Positions 56,987 to 63,812 of a stretch of 64,000 nucleotides of DNA are shown here, piece by piece (position 1 is the stretch's first letter; every line of letters begins with the position of its first letter). A program made the translations under genes and the position numbers. The notes beneath the pieces were generated by a model. That model was not told where the DNA came from. It saw only the letters and a list, made by a program, of their open reading frames with translations, and did not search any database. Origin of the DNA: Vaginisenegalia massiliensis (lineage in GTDB: Bacteria; Bacillota; Bacilli; Lactobacillales; Aerococcaceae); assembly GCF_900604935.1 (NCBI RefSeq), contig NZ_UWPC01000001.1:62001-126000 (forward strand). The letters are read 5' to 3'.

Positions 56987-57796
56987 TCATTTTAATTCAT
57001 TTAATAATTGACGCATACTCCGCCCAGACACCGGATGTAGCCAATGAGGCGCAATCTCAACCATAGGTTCAAGGACAAAAGCCCGTTCGCTAATGTAAGG
57101 ATGCGGTAAGATAAGATCATCTGTTGCCCAAACTTCCTGACCATAAAATAGTAAATCTAAATCAATATTCCGAGGCCCCCAATGTTCATGCCGTACTCTT
57201 CCCATGCGTTCTTCAATACTTTGTAATTGTGAAAGCAAATAGGGAGCTGTCCACCAAGTATCCACTTCAACTACTTGATTAAGAAAATCTGCCTGATCGG
57301 TTTTACCCCAAGCGGGCGTCTCAAGGACAGTAGAAACTTGCGTTATTTTTAACCCAGCAACTTGCATTTGATGAATCGCCTCTTCCAAATTTCTGAGACG
57401 TTCACCTTCATTTGAACCTAAAGCAACAAAGGCCCGTTTTCTTTGACGACTAATCTTCACTGCACAAGTGTCGAGAGCTAAAGGAACTGGGGCTTCAGGT
57501 TTTTCAATTTCAAGAGTCACTGCCTGAACCAAACTATAATGTTCAAATATTTGGTCGACTAATTTGGTAGCCACTGTTTCAATTAAATCTTCTTTGGAAG
57601 CTAACATCCATTCGGTTAATTGTTGACACAAGACACCATAATGAATAGATTCACGTAAATTTCCCTGGTAAGCTGCTTTAGACATATCGTAATCGAGTGT
57701 CACATTCAGAATAAAATGTTGGCCTAATTCTTTTTCAGCAGCAAATACTCCATGATAAGCATAAACTTTGAGTTTTTTGATTGCTAATTGATCCAC
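56987..57796 (-). CDS. folBK: Fused dihydroneopterin aldolase and HPPK (FolB-FolK)
   Basis: 269 residues carrying two consecutive folate enzymes. Residues 1-120 are FolB (KKLKVYAYHGVFAAEKELGQHF; conserved Glu in HYGVLCQQLTEW and Lys near EIEKP). Residues about 125-269 are FolK (FVALGSNEGERLRNLEEAI, catalytic and Mg site GPRNIDLDLLFYG, LPHPYISERAFVLEPM). The fusion turns dihydroneopterin into 6-hydroxymethyldihydropterin diphosphate. The start is GTG at 57796, seven bases from AGGAGG; TTG at 57799 is the alternative. Last gene of the folE-HD-folBK operon. Confidence 0.95.
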   Translation of the reverse strand: MDQLAIKKLKVYAYHGVFAAEKELGQHFILNVTLDYDMSKAAYQGNLRESIHYGVLCQQLTEWMLASKEDLIETVATKLVDQIFEHYSLVQAVTLEIEKPEAPVPLALDTCAVKISRQRKRAFVALGSNEGERLRNLEEAIHQMQVAGLKITQVSTVLETPAWGKTDQADFLNQVVEVDTWWTAPYLLSQLQSIEERMGRVRHEHWGPRNIDLDLLFYGQEVWATDDLILPHPYISERAFVLEPMVEIAPHWLHPVSGRSMRQLLNELK

Positions 57797-57807
57797 CAAA
57801 CCACCTC

Positions 57808-58290
57808 CTAGTAGTGAATGGTTCTATTTTTCTTAGTTGGCGACCATTTACAAGCTGAATAGGCTGGACAATGGAAGCACAAACGAGATTCTTTATCTGC
57901 TAAGGCAAAAAAACTAGCAAAGGAGGCTGAATCTGTTTGATCTTTTTGACGATGTTTAGCAATGGCCTGCAAAATAAGGCCTTCTTCTTCTACCGTAAAG
58001 TCCAAATCAGACAGTAGTCTTTGCGCAAGTTGATAAGAAGCTTGATCATGAGGAATTCCCGCTTGATATTGGTCAACCCGTCCTAAATCATGCAACAAGG
58101 CTGCTACGTATATCACATCTTTATTAATAGCTAACCCCTCTTCTAAACAGTGAATATAGCAAATACGAGCAACGGCTAAAAAGTGCTCTAAATCATGTTT
58201 ACAGAAGAAACGATCGGCTTCAGCCGCTTCTAATGCTTGGAGTTTTTCCAAAAATAAAGGATGTTGTAGCAATAAATCGGTATTTTTCAT
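57808..58290 (-). CDS. HD-domain hydrolase in the folate operon
   Basis: 160 residues. The HD pattern is complete: H at HDLEHFLAVARICY, HD in ALLHDLGRVDQ, a further His in AIAKHRQKD and a late Asp in ALADKESR. The C terminus has CFHCPAYSACKWS, with three Cys. The gene overlaps folE by one base (TAATG) and ends just before folB-folK, so it is locked into the folate operon. HD proteins are metal-dependent phosphohydrolases; removal of phosphates from dihydroneopterin triphosphate or monophosphate, the step between FolE and FolB, is a reasonable inference, not shown. Confidence 0.85.
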   Translation of the reverse strand: MKNTDLLLQHPLFLEKLQALEAAEADRFFCKHDLEHFLAVARICYIHCLEEGLAINKDVIYVAALLHDLGRVDQYQAGIPHDQASYQLAQRLLSDLDFTVEEEGLILQAIAKHRQKDQTDSASFASFFALADKESRLCFHCPAYSACKWSPTKKNRTIHY

Positions 58291-58844
58291 TAAAATCCCA
58301 TCATTCGATATGCTTCATCTTTTAATTGGGTATCCGTTTCAAAAATACCCCGGCAGACGCATGTTACTGTAGAGGTTCCAGGTTTACGGATTCCACGCAT
58401 ATTCATACACATATGTTCCGCTTCAACGACAACCATAGCTCCTTTAGCATTTAAGTAGTCCATTAAAGCATCCACAATTTCAATATTTAAGCGTTCCTGA
58501 ATTTGTGGTTTTTTAGCATAAACTTCTACTGTTCGAGCTAATTTTGATAAACCAGCTACTCGGCCATTTGGCACATAGGCAATATGAACTTTACCCCAGA
58601 AAGGAAGAAAATGATGCTCACACATTGAATGGAAGAAAATATCTTTCTCCACAACCATGTTGTCGTCAACAATTTCAAATGATTTAGCCAAGTGATTTTC
58701 AGCTGTTTGACCTAATCCTTGAAAAATTTCTTCATACATTTTAGCAATACGTAGAGGGGTTTCTTGTAATCCTTCACGATTCGGATCTTCGCCTACGGCT
58801 TCAATAATCATTTTTACTGCTTCTTCAATTTTCTTACGGTCCAT
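58290..58844 (-). CDS. folE: GTP cyclohydrolase I (type IA)
   Basis: 184 residues. Converts GTP to 7,8-dihydroneopterin triphosphate, the entry step of folate synthesis. Zinc ligands: Cys and His in [15 protein letters not shown] and Cys in [11 protein letters not shown]-site residues in [31 protein letters not shown]-terminal [21 protein letters not shown] is standard. TAAGATG region precedes a good ATG at 58844. It heads the operon with the HD hydrolase and folB-folK. Confidence 0.97.
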   Translation of the reverse strand: MDRKKIEEAVKMIIEAVGEDPNREGLQETPLRIAKMYEEIFQGLGQTAENHLAKSFEIVDDNMVVEKDIFFHSMCEHHFLPFWGKVHIAYVPNGRVAGLSKLARTVEVYAKKPQIQERLNIEIVDALMDYLNAKGAMVVVEAEHMCMNMRGIRKPGTSTVTCVCRGIFETDTQLKDEAYRMMGF

Positions 58845-58950
58845 CTTACATTCCTCATTTCAATTATATATGGAGCATAGCAAGAGGCCCCATTAAGTTA
58901 AATTCTGTGCAAAATCAATTGAATCCTAATTCTATTCCACTAAAGCCAGC

Positions 58951-60267
58951 TTATACAACATCTTGTCGAATTGTTTGGATATAATGCCGTACTTGACTGG
59001 TGAAATATAATGATCCGGTGATAAGTAATAGTTCATTTGTATGGTCTTGGTGGTAATAGTCTTTAACAAATGTAGCCCAGTCATGGACTAAGTGTACGTG
59101 ATCATTACTATACTCAGATAGTTCTTCTAATGAGTAGGCATGCTCATGATTAAAACTAGTTAGATAAAAAGCTTGGCTTTTAATTTGTTGCATTTGCGTC
59201 AACATAGAAGTTAAATCTTTGGTTTTAATACACGAAAACAAAATACTAACCTTTTTATCTTGGAAATTTTGGGCCATATTTTCAATCAGCCGTTCAATAG
59301 CATGAGGATTGTGAGCACCATCCAAAATGACTAGAGGCTGTTCACTAATAATTTCCATCCGAGCAGGCCATTTAGTCTGGCTTAAGGCTTGTTGAATAAT
59401 TTGATGATCGTAATAAAATCCCTGTAACTGTGCTAGCAATTCAAACATTTGAATGGCCATAGCTGCGTTCTCAGTCTGATGACGACCCAATAATGGTGTA
59501 TGATAAATTTCTTTACATGATTGTATACTCTCATAAGCAAAGTATTCCTCATAATTCTTTTGTTTATGAGGTAAGTAGGTTAATTTATAGTCCCGATTTA
59601 AGCAAAAATGACCAGCTTGTTCTTCTTTTGCTTTCTTTTCAATAACTTGTAATGCAGCATCTGGAATATTACCCGTAACAATTGGTACACCCTCTTTAAT
59701 GATGCCTGCTTTCTGATAAGCAATCTCTTCAATAGTATTACCTAAAATAGCAACATGATCTAACCCAATAGTAGTAATGCCCGTAAGAATGGGCTGGCAG
59801 ACATTGGTCGAATCCAAGAGACCCCCTAACCCAACTTCCATAATCACAAAGTCAACTGCTTGGTCATAAAAATATTGATAAGCCAAAACCGTGATTAATT
59901 CAAATTCTGTAATCCCTTTGATTGCTTCATTATCGACTTGATTTTGAAATAAAGCCTGATATTCCCCAATATAGCGAGCTAATACTTCTGTCTTAATTGG
60001 AACTTGATTGATTTGAAATTGTTCTTCATACGATGTTATATATGGCGAGGAAAAAACGCCTACACGAAACCCTCTAGCCATTAATAAATTGGCCAAATAA
60101 GTCACTGTCGACCCTTTACCGTTCGTTCCGCCGATGTGAATAACAGGCACTTTGAGATGAGGATTGCCAATTAGATTTAATAGAGCCTCTACCCTTTCCA
60201 AACCTAGACGGGGCTGTGAGCTATGGTATTGATTTAACCAAGCAACACTCTCGTTTTGTTTATGCAT
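58951..60267 (-). CDS. folC: Folylpolyglutamate synthase / dihydrofolate synthase
   Basis: 438 residues, Mur-ligase-like. ATP P-loop in VIHIGGTNGKGSTVTYLANLL, folate/ATP motif SSPYITSYEEQFQIN, the carbamylated-Lys region and ILDGAHNPHAIERL in the C-terminal domain are conserved. It adds glutamate to dihydropteroate and/or tetrahydrofolates. Located 106 bases upstream of folE, in the same direction. folP (dihydropteroate synthase), needed between FolK and FolC, is not in the window. Confidence 0.95.
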   Translation of the reverse strand: MHKQNESVAWLNQYHSSQPRLGLERVEALLNLIGNPHLKVPVIHIGGTNGKGSTVTYLANLLMARGFRVGVFSSPYITSYEEQFQINQVPIKTEVLARYIGEYQALFQNQVDNEAIKGITEFELITVLAYQYFYDQAVDFVIMEVGLGGLLDSTNVCQPILTGITTIGLDHVAILGNTIEEIAYQKAGIIKEGVPIVTGNIPDAALQVIEKKAKEEQAGHFCLNRDYKLTYLPHKQKNYEEYFAYESIQSCKEIYHTPLLGRHQTENAAMAIQMFELLAQLQGFYYDHQIIQQALSQTKWPARMEIISEQPLVILDGAHNPHAIERLIENMAQNFQDKKVSILFSCIKTKDLTSMLTQMQQIKSQAFYLTSFNHEHAYSLEELSEYSNDHVHLVHDWATFVKDYYHQDHTNELLLITGSLYFTSQVRHYIQTIRQDVV

Positions 60268-60427
60268 CTAATCACCCGTTTCTTCAAAATTACTCATAAA
60301 AACATTGTAATACAATATCTAACAAATTGAAATGGCTTTCAATGTTTCAACATTAGAATTTGATTAGAATTAATGACTGTGAAATTTTATTTTTTTGCCA
60401 TCATTCGACACCCTATACACAAAGTAA

Positions 60428-60455
60428 CGAGGTCCTGCTCTTAGCAGCAACCCCG
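60428..60455 (-). other. GC-rich hairpin after the small membrane peptide gene
   Basis: On the minus strand CGGGGT and CTGCT pair with AGCAG and ACCTCG (11 bp with small bulges). It stands out in an AT-rich 485-base intergenic region and lies downstream of the 31-codon gene. No T run follows, so it is not a standard terminator; it may be part of an mRNA 3' structure. Confidence 0.45.
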
Positions 60456-60494
60456 CTAACTTAGAAATTATGATAATCAAATAAAGCTTGATCC

Positions 60495-60590
60495 TTATTG
60501 CTTTCGGTTCAAATAAGAAACAAGTAGACCTAGACCGGTAACAACAGTAGTAATGATCATTCTCATTCTTTGGCGTTGTTTATTATTCAC
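60495..60590 (-). CDS. Small 31-residue single-helix membrane peptide
   Basis: Starts at GTG 60590, seven bases after a strong AAGGAGGG site, and encodes MNNKQRQRMRM followed by a hydrophobic helix (IITTVVTGLGLLVSYL) and a charged end NRKQ. The basic head, single helix and short basic tail are typical of real small membrane proteins, and the ribosome binding site is one of the best in this region. Function is unknown. It is preceded by the ABC importer operon (ending at 60753) and followed by folC, both on the same strand. Confidence 0.6.
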   Translation of the reverse strand: MNNKQRQRMRMIITTVVTGLGLLVSYLNRKQ

Positions 60591-60752
60591 TTTCAGCCCT
60601 CCTTGCTACCTAGATTGTACAACAAACGTCTCTCTTTTCACTAGGTCCAAGGATGGATATTAAAGGGATATTGAAATTATTTTCACTTATTAACCACAAT
60701 ATAATACATGATATTAGGAATTGCCTCGATAATAATGGTTGATATCCCTATA

Positions 60753-61553
60753 TTAGAGTAGCATCTGATCGGTTACGATTTGATTGCCTGTTACGTCTTG
60801 GAATTTTTGCATCAATTCAACAACAGTTAGCTGTGCCTTTTGTTCCTGATTTAAATCCAGAACCACTTTACCACGATCTAACATGACTAAACGATTTCCA
60901 TATTTGATTGCATCAGCCATGTTATGAGTAATCATAAGGGCCGTTAATTGATAATCACGAATTAATTGGTCAGTAATCGTCATAACCATTTGACTCGTGG
61001 CAGGATCTAGAGCTGCCGTATGTTCATCTAGCAAGAGTAAATCCGGTTTTTGATAGGTTGCCATTAATAAAGTTAAGGCTTGTCGTTGACCACCAGATAA
61101 ATACGCCACTTCAGTATTTAGTCGCTCTTCTAGGCCAAGATTCAACTTGGTTAACCGAGATTTCATCTCTTCTTGAAGGTCTTCTGTCACCCCTCTTACT
61201 AGTTGTCGTTTTAACCCTCTTTTGCGAGCTAGAGCTAGATTTTCTTGGATGGTTAAGCGTACAGCAGTTCCCAATTTCGGATCTTGAAAGACGTAACCAA
61301 TCTTACTTGCCCGTTTATGGACTGGCCACCGCGTAACATCTTCTCCCTTTATTAAAATTTGTCCTTGGTCCAAGCTATAGGATCCGGCAATCGAATTTAA
61401 TAAGGTAGATTTACCTGCACCATTACCACCAATAATTGATACAAAATCACCAGAAGCTAATTCCAAATCAATTCCTTTTAATACATGATTTTCATTAATA
61501 GTGTTTTTTTCAAATGTTTTATGAAGATTAATTAATTGTATGCTTTCTTTCAT
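60753..61553 (-). CDS. ABC transporter ATP-binding protein (TrpZ-like)
   Basis: 266 residues. Walker A GGNGAGKSTLLN, Q-loop YVFQDPKLGT, signature YLSGGQRQALTLLMA, Walker B LLLLDEHTAALD and switch His in ALMITHNMADA. It energises the importer formed with the two upstream genes. The assignment to the TrpXYZ (putative tryptophan/tyrosine) group rests on the gene order and on the permease and binding-protein families. Start ATG at 61553, 12 bases after the permease stop. Confidence 0.92.
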   Translation of the reverse strand: MKESIQLINLHKTFEKNTINENHVLKGIDLELASGDFVSIIGGNGAGKSTLLNSIAGSYSLDQGQILIKGEDVTRWPVHKRASKIGYVFQDPKLGTAVRLTIQENLALARKRGLKRQLVRGVTEDLQEEMKSRLTKLNLGLEERLNTEVAYLSGGQRQALTLLMATYQKPDLLLLDEHTAALDPATSQMVMTITDQLIRDYQLTALMITHNMADAIKYGNRLVMLDRGKVVLDLNQEQKAQLTVVELMQKFQDVTGNQIVTDQMLL

Positions 61554-61565
61554 CTTGTATCCCCC

Positions 61566-62447
61566 CTAGGCTTTTCGTTTATTCAAGTCAGGCAAACAAA
61601 GGACAACCAGTAGAATGATGGCTGAAAAGAGGCGTAAATCGCCAGGGCTGATTAAGATAAACGGTTGATTTAGCAAGACGTCAATGATTAGCCGATAAAT
61701 GAAACTCCCGACAATAATCGATGATAAACGTACTCCAATTGAGGTATGGGGCAAAACTACTTCAGCTACAATAATTGAGGCCAGTCCAATGACAATAGTT
61801 CCGATTCCCATTCCAATATCAGCAAAGCCATCTTTTTGAGCCACTAGGGCACCACTTAATGCAATTAAGCCATTTCCCACCATGTAACCTAAAATTTTCA
61901 TACGGTTCGTGTTAATTCCATTAGCTTGACTCATCTTGTCGTTATCCCCGCTAGCTCGAAATGCCAAGCCTACTTCCGTATGTAAAAATAATACTAAACC
62001 TAGAATCACAAAAAATAAAATAAGTCCGGTTATGAGGATAATCACCACATTACGATTTAAGATTGGTAGAGCTGCTTGTCCAAGACTATAGATACTTTGC
62101 TTTCCCAAAAGAGTAATATTCGGTTGTCCTTTCATAACATGAATATTTATCGAGTATAGACCAGTCAAGACTAAGATACCGGTTAATAGTGCGGGTATCT
62201 TTAATTTAGTATGAATATAACCAGCTATTAACCCCGCAATTAAACCTGAAACGATGGCTAAAATTGTAGCAATAATTGGATGGATTCCTGAACTGATAGC
62301 TACAGCAGCTGTCGCAGCGCCAAGTGGAAAGGCTCCTTCAGCACTTAAATCAGCAATATCTAATAATCGAAAAGTTATATAAACACCAATGGCCATCACA
62401 GCCCAAACCATGGCTTGCGTTAAACTGGAAATAATAATTGAAATCAT
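61566..62447 (-). CDS. ABC transporter permease (TrpY-like)
   Basis: 293 residues, eight to nine membrane helices, related to the branched-chain amino acid/sugar permease superfamily (LivH-like). The opening AMVWAVMAIGVYITFRLLDIADLSAEGAFPLGAA and GLAFRASGDNDKMSQANGINTNRMKILGYMVGNGLIALSGALVAQ are typical of permeases paired with ABC_sub_bind (TrpX) proteins. GAGGGA precedes the ATG. The gene lies 15 bases after the binding-protein gene. Confidence 0.92.
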   Translation of the reverse strand: MISIIISSLTQAMVWAVMAIGVYITFRLLDIADLSAEGAFPLGAATAAVAISSGIHPIIATILAIVSGLIAGLIAGYIHTKLKIPALLTGILVLTGLYSINIHVMKGQPNITLLGKQSIYSLGQAALPILNRNVVIILITGLILFFVILGLVLFLHTEVGLAFRASGDNDKMSQANGINTNRMKILGYMVGNGLIALSGALVAQKDGFADIGMGIGTIVIGLASIIVAEVVLPHTSIGVRLSSIIVGSFIYRLIIDVLLNQPFILISPGDLRLFSAIILLVVLCLPDLNKRKA

Positions 62448-62462
62448 CGCTTTTCCCTCTTT

Positions 62463-63410
62463 CTATTTTAAAATATCCGGATTAATGTCTAAGGCTTTAG
62501 CTGTTTTCTGATTGATAACTAACTGAATTTCTTGAGCCGTTTCAACTGGAATAGGGTTATCCTTTTTATTATGAGCTTGAACTCGTATCACCATGCGGGC
62601 CGTTTGTTTACCCAGCTCCTTATAATTTAAACCATAGGTCGCTAATCCGCCTGCTTGCACCATATCCTGCGATCCACCAATAACAGGTAAATGATGTTGC
62701 TGAGAAATTTGCGCTACCAAAGGCATAGCGCTTGCAATTGTATTATCATTGACTAAAAACAGGCCATCCACTTGCTTAGCTAATGCCTCTAGCGTTTGAT
62801 TAATATCATTAGTCGAAGTGACTGTTTTTAGTACCACATTATAACCTGATTCAGTTAATAACTTTTGAGCTTTAGTCGCTTCTGCTTTCGAATTTGCTTC
62901 GCCGGAATTATAGATTAAGCCTATACTGGACTTAGGCTTTACAACTTTAGCCAATAAATTAATTTGTTGTTTGATAGGAGCCGCGTCGCTTGTTCCAGTT
63001 ACTATAATCGAGGAGGTCTTTGAATTTGTTGACAATCCAGCTGAATTTGGGTCACTAACAGCAGAAAATAATACGGGAACGTCCTGACTAACATTAGCCA
63101 AGGATTGAGCTGCCGGTGTTGCAATCGCAAAAACAAGGTCATTTTGACTAGTCAACTTCTCACTCATAGATTGAAGATTGGATACATCGGCTCCAGCATT
63201 CAAATAGGTAATTTTAAGGTTTTTTCCTTGGCGATATCCTAATTTATCGAGCTCTTCAACAAACCCTTGTCGTGTCGCCGATAAGGATGGATGTTCAACA
63301 TATTGGAGAATACCAATATTTAAAATATGGTCATTTTTTTGTTGCGACATACTATAAATTAAAGTCGTTATTAAAATAACTATGGCAAGACCCAGATGAA
63401 TTTTCTTCAT
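62463..63410 (-). CDS. ABC transporter substrate-binding protein (TrpX-like)
   Basis: 315 residues of the ABC_sub_bind family: LNIGILQYVEHPSLSATRQGFVEELDKLGY, NLQSMSEKLTSQNDLVFAIATPAAQSLAN, PVLFSAVSDPNSAGL and TYGLNYKELGKQTARM match TrpX proteins. The N terminus is a membrane anchor or signal (GLAIVILITTLIYSM) but has no lipobox Cys, unlike most Gram-positive binding proteins, so it may stay anchored by an uncleaved helix or be released. AAGGAGG precedes the ATG at 63410, immediately downstream of the attenuator terminator. Leader-peptide content suggests an aromatic amino acid ligand. Confidence 0.9.
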   Translation of the reverse strand: MKKIHLGLAIVILITTLIYSMSQQKNDHILNIGILQYVEHPSLSATRQGFVEELDKLGYRQGKNLKITYLNAGADVSNLQSMSEKLTSQNDLVFAIATPAAQSLANVSQDVPVLFSAVSDPNSAGLSTNSKTSSIIVTGTSDAAPIKQQINLLAKVVKPKSSIGLIYNSGEANSKAEATKAQKLLTESGYNVVLKTVTSTNDINQTLEALAKQVDGLFLVNDNTIASAMPLVAQISQQHHLPVIGGSQDMVQAGGLATYGLNYKELGKQTARMVIRVQAHNKKDNPIPVETAQEIQLVINQKTAKALDINPDILK

Positions 63411-63428
63411 TATATTCCTCCTTAATAT

Positions 63429-63463
63429 ACAAAAAAGCCTAGTTAGACTAATCTAACTAGGCT
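63429..63463 (-). terminator. Attenuator terminator before the ABC importer operon
   Basis: 12-bp perfect stem AGCCTAGTTAGA / TCTAACTAGGCT with a four-base loop, followed on the minus strand by TTTTTT. It lies 19 bases before the first structural gene, so transcription must pass it for the operon to be expressed. Confidence 0.9.
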
Positions 63464-63507
63464 CAAGGAAATAGTCATATAATGACCAAATCGATTGTTC
63501 ACAACTC

Positions 63508-63609
63508 GTGCCCACTTAGATTAATCTCTATGTGGACACTATCAATTTAGCTCCTCATAGATACAAACTTGAAAAGTTCATCGTTTGTACCTATAAGCTA
63601 GATACAAAC
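63508..63609 (-). promoter_or_regulatory. Switching leader RNA: pairing segments, protector hairpin, antiterminator
   Basis: Minus-strand RNA order: segment 1 GTTTGTATC (63609-63601), segment 2 GGTACAAAC (63591-63583), segment 3 GTTTGTATC (63568-63560). Segments 1 and 3 are identical and each can pair with segment 2 (9 bp with one G-U). Next comes a hairpin GTGTCCAC (63539-63532) / GTGGGCAC (63515-63508) that hides TTAATCTAAGTGGGC (63524-63510). That 15-mer is a near copy of the 3' side of the terminator and can pair 14 of 15 positions with its 5' side, forming an antiterminator. TCTATG next to segment 3 (63561-63556) can also pair with CATAGA (63532-63527) of the protector hairpin. Confidence 0.75.
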
Positions 63610-63610
63610 G

Positions 63611-63664
63611 CTATCTAAAGTAGCTAAAAAAGACATTTTGAGTTGAAAGTAATCGACTTGTCAT
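63611..63664 (-). CDS. Leader peptide, aromatic-rich (17 residues)
   Basis: ATG at 63664, eight bases after AAAGGA, encodes MTSRLLSTQNVFFSYFR and stops with TAG at 63613-63611. Four of the last six residues are aromatic (Phe, Phe, Tyr, Phe). The stop codon is one base before pairing segment 1, the classical geometry in which a ribosome that finishes the peptide masks segment 1 while one stalled at the Phe/Tyr codons leaves it free. Confidence 0.7.
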   Translation of the reverse strand: MTSRLLSTQNVFFSYFR

Positions 63665-63698
63665 GCTTACCATCCTTTAACGTGTTTTGTTATTAGTT

Positions 63699-63727
63699 AT
63701 ACTAGCACGATTATGAGAAAAGAACAA
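63699..63727 (-). promoter_or_regulatory. Promoter of the attenuated ABC importer operon
   Basis: On the minus strand TTGTTC (63727-63722), a 17-base spacer and TAGTAT (63704-63699), preceded by TG-N (extended -10). It lies 35 bases before the leader peptide. Confidence 0.55.
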
Positions 63728-63739
63728 GTGTTTTCTCAT
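63713..63739. promoter_or_regulatory. Palindrome over the -35 box
   Basis: Perfect inverted repeat ATGAGAAAA (63713-63721), nine bases, TTTTCTCAT (63731-63739). It encloses the -35 hexamer of the ABC importer promoter and could be a repressor operator. Confidence 0.5.
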
Positions 63740-63765
63740 AATTTTATTAAAATACGCTAATAAAC

Positions 63766-63802
63766 AAGATCTTGACGACATTCAGCCTCTCGCCAAGATC
63801 TT
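63766..63802 (-). terminator. Terminator after the PPDK regulatory protein gene
   Basis: 9-bp perfect stem AAGATCTTG (63766-63774) / CAAGATCTT (63794-63802), extended by CG pairs, followed on the minus strand by GTTTATT. Confidence 0.75.
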
Positions 63803-63812
63803 CTTTATTATT

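Noticed and set aside
63411-63700. T-box riboswitch in front of the TrpX-like operon
   Set aside because: TrpX operons often have one, but the 14-base T-box consensus (UGGNACCGCG type) and the stem I features are absent; a leader peptide with competing segments explains the structure better.
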